Source: Borrelia sp. HM (GTDB taxonomy: Bacteria > Spirochaetota > Spirochaetia > Borreliales > Borreliaceae). Taken from it: a stretch of DNA of 64,000 nt. The translations under genes were made by a program, and so were the position numbers. Where the stretch lies: NCBI RefSeq assembly GCF_019669085.1, contig NZ_AP024401.1, positions 372,001 to 436,000 of the forward strand, read 5' to 3'. Shown here in pieces: positions 28,666-40,200 of this stretch (its first letter is position 1; the number at the start of each line of letters is the position of its first letter). The notes under the pieces were generated by a model, which saw only the letters and a program-made list of their open reading frames with translations, did not search any database and was not told the origin of the DNA.

Positions 28666-29691
28666 TTAACTCAAGAAGATTCCCACCCTCCTAAGAAAAT
28701 CAACATAAGCCTCTTTAGTATTAGGAACAACAATTTCCCCATTCATTATCCTTTCAGAAATATGCTCCAATTCATTCTCAAGCTCAAAAGAAATCTCTTT
28801 AGGATTTCTAACAAAGCCTAGAAAGCCTTCTCTTAATCCATAATTTAACACTCTACCACCTTCAAAAATATTTGTTTTTAAATAATTTGAAGTAACAATA
28901 CTCAAAACCCGTCCAATATCTTTAATTGAGGATGTAATAACATTCTCAGGTGCAAGGTGTGACTGATCCTGATCAACGCCAATAACATAATGTCCATCTC
29001 CAAGCTCCTTGGCAACCTCAATAACTCCAAGCCCAGCTAATCCCGCAGCATGATAAACAATGTCTACACCATTTGCATACATATCATTTGTCATACTCTT
29101 ACCAGTATAAATATCAACAAAACTACCAATATACTTACTATCAACAATAATATTCTTATTCGCATACATAGCACCAGCTTCATATCCATATCTAAATGCA
29201 TTAATCACTGCACTATCCATTCCACCTAAAAATCCAATTTTTCCTGTTTTAGATACTTTAGCTGCAATATAACCTACTAAAAATGCACATTCTTCAACTC
29301 TAAAAGTTATAGCTAACAAGTTATCTGGAACTCTTAAATCTTGCCTATTATAAATAGGATCAATGATTACACATTTAATACCTGGATTTTTTTCAGCAAC
29401 AATAACAGCAAGATCACTAAAGTTATATCCAATTAGCCAAATAAGATCTAAGCCATTATTTTTTAATGATTCAATATCAGACAAATAAAAATCTGGATTT
29501 GACTCTTTCATAACTATTTCTAATCCAAATTCCTTCTCTAACTTTTTAGCAGCCTTCCAAGCACTTTCATGAAAAGCATTATCATTAAATTTTCCATCAA
29601 TTAATACAGCAATTTTAACAGAACTATTATCCAATTTAACATCAGAACATGAAAAACATAAAATACATAAAGATAAAAATAAATTTTTCAC
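28666..29691 (-). CDS. bmpA: Basic membrane lipoprotein, BmpA (P39)-like
   Basis: 341 residues. The short signal peptide ends at CFSC, a borrelial lipobox, and is followed by a substrate-binding protein fold of the Bmp/Med/PnrA nucleoside-binding family. Hallmarks: IAVLIDGKFNDNAFHESAW at about 28-46, LIWLIGYNFSDLA, IIDPIY, AFRYGYEAGAMYAN, VYHAAGLAGLGVIEVAKELG and VDQDQSHLAPENV. The LIWLIGY, HHAAGL-type and GFVRNPKEISFELE segments are closest to B. burgdorferi BmpA, a surface laminin-binding and seroreactive antigen. GTG start with GGAG upstream. It is the last bmp gene of the cluster; paralogue naming is from remembered sequence. Confidence 0.85.
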   Translation of the reverse strand: MKNLFLSLCILCFSCSDVKLDNSSVKIAVLIDGKFNDNAFHESAWKAAKKLEKEFGLEIVMKESNPDFYLSDIESLKNNGLDLIWLIGYNFSDLAVIVAEKNPGIKCVIIDPIYNRQDLRVPDNLLAITFRVEECAFLVGYIAAKVSKTGKIGFLGGMDSAVINAFRYGYEAGAMYANKNIIVDSKYIGSFVDIYTGKSMTNDMYANGVDIVYHAAGLAGLGVIEVAKELGDGHYVIGVDQDQSHLAPENVITSSIKDIGRVLSIVTSNYLKTNIFEGGRVLNYGLREGFLGFVRNPKEISFELENELEHISERIMNGEIVVPNTKEAYVDFLRRVGIFLS

Positions 29692-29761
29692 ATATATCTC
29701 CGTTTAAGATTAATCTAATAAGATCTTATAACCTTGGATTAAATAAATCAAACTCATATTT

Positions 29762-29790
29762 AATTATTATTTAACTTATAAGTTTGACAA
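29762..29790 (-). promoter_or_regulatory. Possible bmpA promoter with embedded palindrome
   Basis: On the minus strand TTGTCA (29785-29790) is followed after 16-17 bases by an A+T hexamer of the AATAAT/ATAATT kind (29762-29768). The spacer contains the perfect 12-base palindrome AACTTATAAGTT (29773-29784). It lies about 70 bases before the bmpA start. The -10 is poor, so the promoter call is tentative. Confidence 0.28.
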
Positions 29791-29793
29791 CAT

Positions 29794-30015
29794 CTAATAA
29801 AAAAGTGTATATGAACTTTTCAAACCTATTGAAGCATAAAAATAATAATATTTGCAAGTACTAGAATGACAATGTTCCTTATTAACTACCGATTCAATAT
29901 TCTCAAAATCAATTTTTGGGCTATAATTACTATAATAATTTTTCAAAAAAGAAACTTTTACAGTAAAATAAGATACAAATAATAAAATAAATTATATATT
30001 TGCTAAATTATGCAT
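29794..30015 (-). pseudogene. Broken small ORF between two bmp genes
   Basis: An ATG at 30015 overlaps the stop codon of the upstream bmp gene (TAATG) and reads MHNLANI before an in-frame TAA at 29992-29994. The same frame then stays open for 65 more codons to a TAG at 29794. The translation starts with a hydrophobic run (FILLFVSYFTVKVSFL) and continues with SPKIDFENIESVV, two close cysteines (HCHSSTC) and YASIGLKSSYTLFY. The layout, signal-like segment then polar part, suggests a small exported protein whose gene carries one nonsense codon. I recognise no family. This ORF occupies most of the 323-base gap. Confidence 0.4.
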
Positions 30016-31049
30016 TAATTTAATAGAACATGAATATCTAAAAATTTGTTATATTCATCAATATTGCTTGGAGCCAAAATATCTCCACTAATTATCTTAT
30101 CTTCTATAGCTTTAATCTTAATTACAATATTTTTATTTATGTTAGCGTTATCCTTAATAATACTCACAGCCTCATCTTTTAGTCCTAACTCTAATATTCT
30201 CCCACCAGAAAAATTATTTGTTTCTAAATAACTCTTTGTTATTTCATAAATAGAATGCCCAATATTTCTAACAACTGATGTTAAAACATTATCAGGTGCA
30301 AGATATGATTGATCCTGATCAACTCCGATAATATAATGGCCAATCCCAAGTTCCTTTGCAACCTCAATCGAACCAAGACCTGATAGTCCTGCTGCTACAA
30401 AAATAATATCAATATTATCTTTATACATTTTTAAAGAAATAGTTCTAGCTAAAGCTAAATCCACAAATGAGCCAACATATTGAGACGTTAACTTAATATC
30501 CCTATTTGCATATTTAGCACCAGCTTCATACCCGTACCTAAATGCATTAACAATTGAACTATCAATTCCACCTAAAAATCCAATTTTTCCTGTTTTAGAT
30601 GTATTAGCAGCAAGATAACCCGCTAGAAATGAGGCTTCTTCTACTTTAAATGAAAGACCAAGCAAATTTTCTGGAATTTTTACACCATCTCTATAAACAA
30701 CATCAATAGCTCCATACTTAATATCTCTATTTAACAAAGCAGATTGTTCAATGGCTTCCTGAAATCTATAACCAACTCCCCAAATAACACTAGAACCTTT
30801 ATCCTTAAAAGCTTCTAAATCACTAATATAAGATTTGCCTATTGAATCTTTACCAAAAACCTCAACTTCAAAATTTTTTTTTAACATTTGAATGCCTTGC
30901 CAAGCACTCTCACCAAAAGACTTGTCTTCAAAAACTCCATCAACTATTAAAGAAATCACTGGTTTATTTAAAGACTTAAAATCAGATACTTTCTTAACAC
31001 ATCCTATAAAAGATAAAACAATAACAATGAACAATACTAATTTATGCAT
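30015..31049 (-). CDS. Basic membrane lipoprotein of the Bmp family (middle paralogue)
   Basis: 344 residues. Signal peptide with lipobox FIGC at about 14-17, then the PnrA/Bmp fold: ISLIVDGVFEDKSFGESAW, VIWGVGYRF, AIDVVYRDG, AFRYGYEAGAKYAN, IIFVAAGLSGLGSIEVAKELG, IIGVDQDQSYLAPDNV, and SGGRILELGL. It shares features with both BmpB and BmpC of B. burgdorferi and I do not give it a letter. Proteins of this family bind purine nucleosides for ABC import or act as adhesins. AAGGAA precedes the ATG. It lies 32 bases downstream of the next bmp gene. Confidence 0.9.
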   Translation of the reverse strand: MHKLVLFIVIVLSFIGCVKKVSDFKSLNKPVISLIVDGVFEDKSFGESAWQGIQMLKKNFEVEVFGKDSIGKSYISDLEAFKDKGSSVIWGVGYRFQEAIEQSALLNRDIKYGAIDVVYRDGVKIPENLLGLSFKVEEASFLAGYLAANTSKTGKIGFLGGIDSSIVNAFRYGYEAGAKYANRDIKLTSQYVGSFVDLALARTISLKMYKDNIDIIFVAAGLSGLGSIEVAKELGIGHYIIGVDQDQSYLAPDNVLTSVVRNIGHSIYEITKSYLETNNFSGGRILELGLKDEAVSIIKDNANINKNIVIKIKAIEDKIISGDILAPSNIDEYNKFLDIHVLLN

Positions 31050-31081
31050 GATACAATTCCTTATGATTACCTAACTACTAT

Positions 31082-32101
31082 TTATTTAACATAATTAATA
31101 ATAAAAGCATCATAAGATTTTTTATCTTTTGGAACTTCAATCTCATTTTTAATCATCTTATCTTTAATTTCTGCAAATCCATCATAATCAGTCATCAAGT
31201 CTGTATTAATCAACTTATTAAAAATTAAATCAAATACCCCATCTTTAAATCCAAATTCTAATTGATTCCCTCCGTTCCATTTTCCAAACTCTAAATAAGC
31301 CTTTGTCAAATCTAAAATAACAACATCAATTCTCTTAACATATGAAATAATCACGTTTTTAGGTGCAAGATATGATTGATCTTGATCAACCCCAATGATA
31401 TAATGCTCATCTCCAAGCTCTTTGGCAATTTCAATAGCACCAAGTCCCGAGAGTCCTGCTGCTGCAAATAAAATATCAACTCCAGAAGCGTACATCTTGC
31501 TTGCCATAGAACGTCCAAGTGTTAGATCAGAAAATGTACCTATATATTGAGAATTTAATTCAATATTTGTATTTGCATATTTAGCACCAGCTTCATATCC
31601 ATATCTAAATGCATTGACAACTTCACCATCCATTCCACCTAAAAATCCAATTTTACCAGTCTTAGATATCTTAGCAGCAAGATAACCTGCTAAAAAAGCT
31701 CCCTCCTCAGATCTAAATTTTACATTTACTAAATTCTTAGGTAAATTAAAATCTTTTGCATAAGATCCTTCAATAACAGCATAATTAGCATTAGAATTTT
31801 CTATAGACTTTTGTAAAAACACATCTGTAAATTTAAAACCAATTCCCCAAGTTAAGCTAGAACCAGCTTCTTCTAATCCGCCCATATCTGCTAAGTAATC
31901 AGAAACCTTGGATTCTTTTTTAATTATTTTAACATCAAACTCTTCTTTGATTTGATCTATTGCCTTAGAAGAACCTTCATTAAAACCCCTATCATCAAAA
32001 TTTCCATCAACAATTAAAGCAATAGTATTAGAGAGTGAAACTTTATTTTGTGAATCTGCACAACCTAAGATAAAAAAAAACACAAGCACCTTCTTTAACA
32101 T
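31082..32101 (-). CDS. bmpD: Basic membrane lipoprotein BmpD-like
   Basis: 339 residues. Lipobox ILGC at about 11-14. Bmp fold motifs: IALIVDGNFDDRGFNEGSSKAID, LTWGIGFKFTDVFLQ, YAVIEGSY, AFRYGYEAGAKYAN, ILFAAAGLSGLGAIEIAKELG and IIGVDQDQSYLAPKNV. The ESxSKAI, WGIGF and AVIEG elements are the closest to B. burgdorferi BmpD, a purine-nucleoside-binding protein, and the position next to rpsG is the same; in that species bmpD is reported to be cotranscribed with rpsL-rpsG. 75 bases separate it from rpsG, with only an A+T stem (8 bp) between. GGGG precedes the ATG. Confidence 0.88.
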   Translation of the reverse strand: MLKKVLVFFFILGCADSQNKVSLSNTIALIVDGNFDDRGFNEGSSKAIDQIKEEFDVKIIKKESKVSDYLADMGGLEEAGSSLTWGIGFKFTDVFLQKSIENSNANYAVIEGSYAKDFNLPKNLVNVKFRSEEGAFLAGYLAAKISKTGKIGFLGGMDGEVVNAFRYGYEAGAKYANTNIELNSQYIGTFSDLTLGRSMASKMYASGVDILFAAAGLSGLGAIEIAKELGDEHYIIGVDQDQSYLAPKNVIISYVKRIDVVILDLTKAYLEFGKWNGGNQLEFGFKDGVFDLIFNKLINTDLMTDYDGFAEIKDKMIKNEIEVPKDKKSYDAFIINYVK

Positions 32102-32176
32102 AAAATAATCCCCTATTGACCTAATTTAATACTTAATTAAATTCACAAAACAAAATTTATCAAGAATATTTTTTTA

Positions 32177-32650
32177 TTACCATCTATAATGTGTAAAAGC
32201 TCTATTTGCTTCTGCCATTCTATGAGTATCTTCCCTTTTTTTAAAAGCAACACCTGTTGAATTGTAAGCATTAACAAGTTCATTTGCTAACTTCTCTTGC
32301 ATAGACTTCCCACTAGATTTCCTAGCAGCTGAAATAATCCATTTCATTGCTAAGGCTTCTCGTCTTTCTTCTCTAATTTCAACTGGAACTTGATAAGTAG
32401 CACCACCAACTCTTCTGCTCCTAACTTCTACTAAAGGCTTAACATTATCTAATGCCTTAGTAAAAGCAGCAATTTTATCATCTTCTTCAATCTTTTTTGA
32501 AAGCATATCAATTGAATTATACATTATAGCTTCACTAATAGATTTTTTTCCATCATACATCATTCTATTGACAAATTTAGCAACAACTCGAGAATCGTAC
32601 TTGGTATCTTTAAAGATTTTTTTCTTAATCTTTTTACTCTTTCTTGACAT
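32177..32650 (-). CDS. rpsG: Ribosomal protein S7
   Basis: 157 residues, normal length. [24 protein letters not shown], the [19 protein letters not shown] loop and [12 protein letters not shown] at the C-terminus are family hallmarks. S7 nucleates assembly of the 30S head. It follows rpsL by 14 bases. The str-type order here lacks fusA and tuf, which is usual for borreliae. Confidence 0.98.
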   Translation of the reverse strand: MSRKSKKIKKKIFKDTKYDSRVVAKFVNRMMYDGKKSISEAIMYNSIDMLSKKIEEDDKIAAFTKALDNVKPLVEVRSRRVGGATYQVPVEIREERREALAMKWIISAARKSSGKSMQEKLANELVNAYNSTGVAFKKREDTHRMAEANRAFTHYRW

Positions 32651-32664
32651 ACAACTTATACCTC

Positions 32665-33039
32665 TTAAGCTTTTGGTTTTTTAGTTCCATATTTAGAACG
32701 ACTTTGCTTTCTATTATTAACACCAAGTGTATCTTTAGCCCCTCTAATAATATGGTACCTAACACCTGGCAAATCTTTAACTCGCCCGCCTCTGATAAGA
32801 ACAACTGAGTGCTCTTGTAAATTATGACCAATCCCTGGAATATAAGCTGTTACCTCAAATCCATTTGAAAGCCTAACACGAGCTACTTTTCTTAATGCTG
32901 AATTAGGTTTTTTAGGTGTAACAGTCATTACACGAGTACAAATTCCTCTTCTTTGAGGACAATTTTGAAGCGCAGGAGATGCTGTTTCTTCCTTTCGTCT
33001 CTTTCTTGGCTTCCTAATTAGTTGATTAATTGTAGGCAT
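32665..33039 (-). CDS. rpsL: Ribosomal protein S12
   Basis: 124 residues. [13 protein letters not shown] start, then [28 protein letters not shown] with the lysine equivalent to K43, and [18 protein letters not shown] with the K88-equivalent. Both streptomycin-resistance positions carry the wild-type lysine. It lies 62 bases downstream of rpoC, with a weak hairpin (TACCA/TGGTA) between. Confidence 0.98.
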   Translation of the reverse strand: MPTINQLIRKPRKRRKEETASPALQNCPQRRGICTRVMTVTPKKPNSALRKVARVRLSNGFEVTAYIPGIGHNLQEHSVVLIRGGRVKDLPGVRYHIIRGAKDTLGVNNRKQSRSKYGTKKPKA

Positions 33040-33101
33040 CTATGCTCCCTTTTACTAATTTTACCAATAAAATGGTATCAAATATGTGTTTTCTTTTCAA
33101 G

Positions 33102-36100
33102 CTATATTTCAGAGCTTGATTTTTCTTTTACTTTCACTCTTTTATACAAATTCATACCTGTTCCTGTAGGAATTAAATGTCCAATTACAACATTTTCCTT
33201 AAGACCTTTAAGATCATCAATACTACCTGCAATTGAAGCATCTGTTAACACTTTAGTTGTTTCTTGAAAAGAAGCAGCTGAAATAAATGAATCTATATTA
33301 AGAGAAGTTTTTGTTATTCCAATAAGAATTGGACTAGCTACCGCTGGCTCACCACCTTGCTCAATTACCCTTTGATTTTGCTCATAAAAAGTATGCTTAT
33401 CTACTTTCTGATTATAAACAAAATTAGTATCACCAACAGATACAATCTTAACTTTTTTCATCATTTGCTTAATAATTACACCAATATGCTTATCATTAAT
33501 ACTTACACCTTGCTTTCGATAAACATCTTGAATTTCTGCTAATAAAAATTCTTGCAAACTAATACCACCAAGAATTTCAAGAACATCATGAGGATTAATT
33601 CTTCCATCACAAAGCATATCTCCAGCCTTTACAATATCTCCATCTCTAACTAAAAGATGTTTACCAGCAGGAATATAATGTTTATGTTCAACCCCATACT
33701 CGTCTAAAACATTAATAAGCCTTTTACCTTTCTGAATTGATTTAAATTGAACAACTCCACTTACCTTAGCCATTTCTGTTAGATTCTTTGGAATTCTTGT
33801 TTCAAACAAATCATTAACTCTAGGAAGACCACCTGTAATATCTTGAGTCTTCTCAGAACCTTTAGAAAGCTTAGCAATGATATCTCCTATGTTAACATCT
33901 TGTCCATCTTCAACCTGCAGATAAGCATCTCCAGGAAGCACATAAGATGCAATCTCAATCCCTCTGTCATTAATAATTAAAATTCGAGGGTCAAGAGACT
34001 CAAAAACTTGATCTGTAATTCTTTTCTCAATATTTCCAGTTTCAAGATTTATTTCCTCTTTTAAAGTTGTACCTAAAATAACATCTTTAAATTTAACCTT
34101 TCCTTTAAGTTCAGCAATAATTGGTTCTGCAAAAGGATCAAATGTCCCAATTATACGACCAGCATTAACATAATCACCCACATTGATTTCAAGTCTCGTA
34201 CCAGCTTTTAAAGATACCTCTTGTTCTTCAGAGACAATCATAATCTTGTCATCCTTAATCTTAGTATAACCAATACAAGATGATATTACATCAATACCTT
34301 CTTGATTTGTAAATAAAGGCATTCCTTTAATTACCTTTTGAGAATCCAAAACTCTAAGCTCTTTAACACTCTTCATATCTTCTTCATAAAGAACATTTAT
34401 TATTTTCAAGGTTCCTTTTCTTGTAAAAAGCAATCCACCATCAATATTAACATTAAACCCCTCTATCCCATTAAGAATAAAAGAATTTTTTAGCGAAATC
34501 TTATCATCCTCACTACCTGCCTGTGCAACTCCACCAATATGAAAAGTTCGCATAGTAAGCTGTGTTCCTGGTTGACCTATTGACTGGGCAGCTATTATTC
34601 CAACAGCCTCTCCAATATTAACAGGCTTATTATTTGAAAAATCCCGACCATAACATTTTTGACAAACTCCATGCTCAGCTTCACAAGTTAAAACAGATCT
34701 AATTACAAGTTTGTCAATACCAACGGTTTCTAATAATTTTATCTTATCCTCTGTAACTTCCTCATTTACATCCAAAATAATTTCACCCGTAATAGGATTT
34801 TTGATTCTTTCAATTGAATAACTTCCAACAGCTTTTTCTCTTAAAGGCTCAGCTACTTCTTCACCATGCTTTAAAGCCTCAACCTTTATACCATTAATAG
34901 TTCCACAATCCTCTATTCTAACAACTACATCTTGAGCAATATCAACTAATCTTCGTGTTAAATATCCAGCATCGGCCGTTTTAAGAGCTGTATCTGCAAG
35001 TCCCTTTCTTGCACCATTTGTAGATATAAAGAACTCTATTACAGAAAGTCCTTCCTTAAAATTAGAAATAATTGGAAGCTCAATAATATCCCCAGAGGTC
35101 TTAGCCATTAATCCTCTCATTCCTGCAAGCTGTCTTATTTGGTTCTTACTTCCACGAGCACCAGAATCAGCCATCATATAAATTACATTAAATCCATCCT
35201 TATCTTTTTTAAGAATCTCCATCATCCTATTAGTAAGCTCTTCATTTGTTTTTGACCAAACAGAAACAACATTGTTATATCTCTCTTCTCCAGTAATAAC
35301 ACCTTTTGAATAATCATTTTGTATTTTTGTAATTTCTTTATTAGCCCTCTCTACATATTCTTTTTTCTCTTGAGGAACAATAATATCACTCATGCTTATT
35401 GTACATCCAAATTTAGTCGCATATTTAAAACCAAGCTCTTTTATAATATCTAACATTTCAATGACAATAGATGAACCATGAACAACATAAACCTCAGAAA
35501 TTAAAGCCTGCAACTCATAATCACTAAGAGTTTTATTGACAAATGCAATCCTATCTGGCAAAGCTTCGTTAAATACAACACGTCCCGCGGTAGTTTCTGT
35601 ATATGCCCCATCAACCTTAACATAAATACGTGCATTATAGTCTAAACATTTACTATTAATTGCAAGAAGAACATGGTTGTAATTAGCGAATTTACGTCCT
35701 TCTCCAATTACATTTTTTTTCTCCATAGTTAAGTAATAAAGACCTAACACAATATCTTGAGATGGAAATACAATAGGATGTCCATTAGCAGGGTTTAAAA
35801 GATTATTAGTTGAAAGCATTAAAGCCCAGCTCTCAGCCTGTGCTGCAGGAGTTAATGGAACATGTACAGCCATCTGGTCACCATCAAAGTCAGCATTATA
35901 AGCATGACAAACAAGAGGATGCAACTTGATGGCCTTACCTTCAACTAAAACTGGCTCAAAAGCTTGTATTCCTAATCTATGAAGGGTTGGGGCCCGATTT
36001 AAAAGAACAGGATGTTCTTTAATAACATTATCTAAAATCTGCCATACCTCATCCACTTCTTGCTCAATTAAACTTTTTGCTCTTTTTATATTAAAGACAG

Positions 36101-37235
36101 ATTCACTCTCAATTAATTTTCTAATTACAAACGGCTTAAAAAGCTCAAGCGCCATCTTTGCAGGAATACCACACTGATGTAACTTAAGTTCAGGTCCAAC
36201 AACAATTACAGAACGACCTGAATAATCAACTCTCTTACCAAGAAGGTTTTGCCTAAATCTACCTTGCTTACCCTTTAATGCATCAGAAAGAGATTTAAGC
36301 GGTCTATTGGATGTACCCTTAACAACTTTTCTCTTATGTGAATTATCAAAAAGAGAATCTACTGATTCTTGTAACATTCTTTTTTCATTTCTTACAATAA
36401 TCTCAGGCGCATTAAGCAACAAAAGCTTTCTTAAACGATTATTCCTATTAATTACTCGTCTATACAGATCATTAAGATCAGAAGTCGCAAATCTTCCCCC
36501 ATCAAGCTGAACCATTGGTCTAATTTCTGGTGGAATTACAGGAAGCACATCAAGAATCATCCATGATGGCTTATTACCAGAAACTTTAAAATTCTCAATA
36601 ATCTCAAGACGTCTTAAAAGCTTTTTATCTGTTTTATCATCCTTATCAATCATTTGAAGTCTAAGCTTAGATGAAAGTTCGTCAAGATCAAGATTTTCAA
36701 GTAAAGTTTTAATTGCTTCAGCACCCATTGAAGCACTAAAAGACATCCCATATCTCTCTTTTGCTTCAGAGTATTCATCTTCATTTAAAAGTTGCATTTT
36801 CTTAAGGTCTGTATCACCTGGTTCAATTACAATATATTTCTCATAATAAAGAATAGAATTTAAATTAGAAGCTGTAATATCAAGCAAAAGACCAATTCTA
36901 GAAGGAATATATTTATAATACCAAATATGAGCAACAGGTGCTGATAATTCAATATGCCCCATTCTTTCACGTCTAACTTTAAAATGAGTAACCTCAACAT
37001 TACAACGATCACAAATAATACCCTTATACCTTATAGATTTAAATTTGCCACAATAACATTCCCATTCTTTTGTCGTTCCAAAAATTCTTTCACAAAAAAG
37101 ACCATCTTTCTCAGGTCTTAAAGTTCTATAATTAATAGTTTCAGATTTTTTAACTTCTCCATAAGACCAATTTCTAATCTGCTCAGGAGATGCTATCTTT
37201 ATTCTTATCTTTTCAAAATCTTTTATCTCTTTCAT
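33102..37235 (-). CDS. rpoC: RNA polymerase beta' subunit
   Basis: 1377 residues. Zinc-binding domain 1 is complete near residues 60-78 (CYCGK...CDRC). The catalytic NADFDGDQM motif with the Mg2+ aspartates is near 446-454. Zinc site 2 is represented by [15 protein letters not shown] near 855-870. [18 protein letters not shown] marks the trigger-loop neighbourhood, and the C-terminal segment GKNV-type ends in [25 protein letters not shown]-type spacing follows rpoB by 14 bases. No frameshift or missing motif was seen. Confidence 0.99.
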   Translation of the reverse strand: MKEIKDFEKIRIKIASPEQIRNWSYGEVKKSETINYRTLRPEKDGLFCERIFGTTKEWECYCGKFKSIRYKGIICDRCNVEVTHFKVRRERMGHIELSAPVAHIWYYKYIPSRIGLLLDITASNLNSILYYEKYIVIEPGDTDLKKMQLLNEDEYSEAKERYGMSFSASMGAEAIKTLLENLDLDELSSKLRLQMIDKDDKTDKKLLRRLEIIENFKVSGNKPSWMILDVLPVIPPEIRPMVQLDGGRFATSDLNDLYRRVINRNNRLRKLLLLNAPEIIVRNEKRMLQESVDSLFDNSHKRKVVKGTSNRPLKSLSDALKGKQGRFRQNLLGKRVDYSGRSVIVVGPELKLHQCGIPAKMALELFKPFVIRKLIESESVFNIKRAKSLIEQEVDEVWQILDNVIKEHPVLLNRAPTLHRLGIQAFEPVLVEGKAIKLHPLVCHAYNADFDGDQMAVHVPLTPAAQAESWALMLSTNNLLNPANGHPIVFPSQDIVLGLYYLTMEKKNVIGEGRKFANYNHVLLAINSKCLDYNARIYVKVDGAYTETTAGRVVFNEALPDRIAFVNKTLSDYELQALISEVYVVHGSSIVIEMLDIIKELGFKYATKFGCTISMSDIIVPQEKKEYVERANKEITKIQNDYSKGVITGEERYNNVVSVWSKTNEELTNRMMEILKKDKDGFNVIYMMADSGARGSKNQIRQLAGMRGLMAKTSGDIIELPIISNFKEGLSVIEFFISTNGARKGLADTALKTADAGYLTRRLVDIAQDVVVRIEDCGTINGIKVEALKHGEEVAEPLREKAVGSYSIERIKNPITGEIILDVNEEVTEDKIKLLETVGIDKLVIRSVLTCEAEHGVCQKCYGRDFSNNKPVNIGEAVGIIAAQSIGQPGTQLTMRTFHIGGVAQAGSEDDKISLKNSFILNGIEGFNVNIDGGLLFTRKGTLKIINVLYEEDMKSVKELRVLDSQKVIKGMPLFTNQEGIDVISSCIGYTKIKDDKIMIVSEEQEVSLKAGTRLEINVGDYVNAGRIIGTFDPFAEPIIAELKGKVKFKDVILGTTLKEEINLETGNIEKRITDQVFESLDPRILIINDRGIEIASYVLPGDAYLQVEDGQDVNIGDIIAKLSKGSEKTQDITGGLPRVNDLFETRIPKNLTEMAKVSGVVQFKSIQKGKRLINVLDEYGVEHKHYIPAGKHLLVRDGDIVKAGDMLCDGRINPHDVLEILGGISLQEFLLAEIQDVYRKQGVSINDKHIGVIIKQMMKKVKIVSVGDTNFVYNQKVDKHTFYEQNQRVIEQGGEPAVASPILIGITKTSLNIDSFISAASFQETTKVLTDASIAGSIDDLKGLKENVVIGHLIPTGTGMNLYKRVKVKEKSSSEI

Positions 37236-37249
37236 AAAACCCTCAAAAC

Positions 37250-40200
37250 CTAAGTTTTATTAATCAATTCCTCTTCCTTTTCTGTTAAAGGAATTTGATT
37301 TTCATTATCATCATAAATTGATAAATCAAATCCTAGACCCCTTAACTCCTGCATCAAAACATTGAAAGATTCAGGAATGCCAGATACATTGGTAGGAATA
37401 CCCTTAACTATATTTTCATATATCTTAACTCTACCTGACATATCATCTGATTTTACAGTTAAGAGCTCTTGCAGAGTATGAGCAGCTCCATAAGCTTCAA
37501 GTGCCCAAACTTCCATCTCACCAAGTCTTTGACCACCAAATTGTGCTTTTCCTCCAAGAGGTTGCTGAGAAACAAGTGAATAAGGCCCTGTAGATCTTGC
37601 ATGCATCTTATCATCAACAAGATGATGCAACTTGAGCATATATATAATTCCTACCATTACTTCATTTTCAAATGGTTCACCCGTATATCCATCATATAAA
37701 ATTGCTTTTGATGTTTCATGAAATCCAGCTTTTGTTAACTTTTCTTGTATACATTCATTTGTAGCAGATTCAAAAACAGGAACATCATAATACTCACCAA
37801 GATATTTACCAGCAAGACCAAGCTGAGACTCCATTAACTGTCCAATATTCATACGAGATGGCACTCCTAAAGGATTTAAACATATATCAAGAGGAGTTCC
37901 ATCCGCAAGATATGGCATATCCTCAACTGGAAGCACTTTTGCAACTACACCCTTATTACCATGTCGGCCAGCCATCTTATCCCCTTCTTTAAGTTTTCTT
38001 TTCTTAGCAATATAAACTTTAAGTATTTCATCAACACCAGGTGGCATATTACCAACATCATCCTTAGTAATTCTTTGAACATCAATTACAGTACCCTCAG
38101 TACCATGTGGCACTTTAAGTGAATTATTTTTAACATCTTTTGCTTTTTCTCCAAAAATAGATGTCAAAAGCCTAAATTCAGGAGTAATATCTCCTTCTGA
38201 CTTTGGTGTTACTTTACCAATTAATATATCACCTGGCTTTACATAAGTCCCTATTCTCACAATTCCATTCTCATCAAGCTTACTTAATATTTTTCCACTA
38301 ACATTAGGAATATCAGCTGTAACTTTCTCAGGTCCAAGCTTAGTTTCTCTTACTTCAATACTAAATTCTTTAATATGCACCGAGGTATAAAGATCTTCTT
38401 TTACAATACGCTCAGAAATTAATATAGCATCCTCATAATTAAATCCGTTCCAAGGAATAAAACCAACTAACAGATTATTTCCAAGTGCCAATTCCCCATA
38501 TCTAGTAGCAGGTCCATCAGCAATTATTTCACCCTTACTAACTACTTGACCTTCTTTAACTAAAACTGATTGATTAAAAGAAGTATCCTGATTAGTTCTT
38601 TCATATTTTGCAAGTTCATATTCATCCAAATCATTATTACCAGATGCATCATCGGGCTTGATTACTATTTTGTTACTTGTTGCTAATACCACTATACCTG
38701 ACCGCTTTACTTTAACAACAACCCCAGAATCCTGTGCAACTATCCTTTCCATGCCAGTACCAACAATAGGTGGCTGTGGAAATAATAAAGGAACTGCTTG
38801 ACGTTGCATATTTGAACCCATAAGAGCACGGTTTGCATCATTATGTTCAAGGAAAGGTATTAATGCTGAAGAAACAGAAATTAATTGTCTAGGTGAAACA
38901 TCCATATAATCAATATTTTCAGGAACCATTGTAGTATAATCACCAGAAACCCTAACAGAAATTAAATTATTAACATAATTACCATCAGCATTAACAACAG
39001 CATTTGCCTGAGCAATACATTTTTTTTCCTCATCGATTGCTGATAAATACTTGATCTCATTAGTAACCTTACCATTAATAACTTTTCGATAAGGAGTTTC
39101 TAAGAAACCATAATCATTCACCTTAGCATAAGTAGCCAAAGAAACAATAAGACCAATATTTGGCCCTTCAGGAGTTTCAATAGGACACATTCTACCATAA
39201 TGCGTATAATGAACATCTCTCACTTCAAAACCTGCTCGATCTCTTGAGAGTCCTCCAGGACCCAAAGCATTAAGACGCCTTTTATGTGTTAATTCAGCCA
39301 ATGGATTAACTTGATCCATAAACTGTGAAAGCTGGCTAGTTGCAAAAAATTCTTTAACAGCAGAAACAATGGGTTTAACACTAATCAACTCTTGAGGCTT
39401 AAGACTAAATACCTCTTTATTAGACATCCTATCTCTTGCAATTTTCTCTACCCTGGACATTGCGCCCTTATATATATTTGTAAGCAACTCACCAACAGAA
39501 CGAACTCTTCTATTTCCAAGATGATCAATATCATCAAGAACATCATGTCCATCATATATCCTTAAAAGATGGGATATTGTATTTACTATATCTGCCATAG
39601 TAAGAACTGAAGTAGTAAGATCATCAAGACCAAATTCTTTAGAAAGCTTGTATCTTCCAACATGACCAAGATCATATCTTTTCTCTGAAAAAAATACAGT
39701 TCTTAAGTCATTCTCAGCATTATCAACAGATATTGGCTCACCAGGTAAAAGCACACTATAAACTGCAAGCATCACAGCTTCTCTTGAAAGTTCTTTAACA
39801 CCATCTTTTAAAGGAAAATAAGCATCTTCTTTCTCAAAACAATTCAAAATAATATTTGAACTAATCAAACGTTTTCCCGGAACACTGTCATACCCTTCAA
39901 AATCAATAAGATATATATCTTTTACTCCATGTTGTAGAAAATCCTCAATATCTTGCAAAGTTATTTTATCACCTGCCCGATAATTCATATTTTCTTTTAT
40001 ATCAACATCTACTGCTAAGTATTGACCTGTGATTTCTCTTTTAGTATTTTCATTTACCTCAATTTTTTTTATTTTGTAAAAAGTTTCAATTATTTTTTCT
40101 CTAGTATCAAGTCCCAAGGCTCTTAAGAACAGAGTAACAAGTATTCTTTTTTTTCTGTCTATCTTAACATAAAGGTAATCTTTTTTTGAATCAATCTCAA

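Noticed and set aside
32634-32831. Small minus-strand frame inside rpsL
   Set aside because: Out-of-frame overlap with a clear S12 gene, and no family features.
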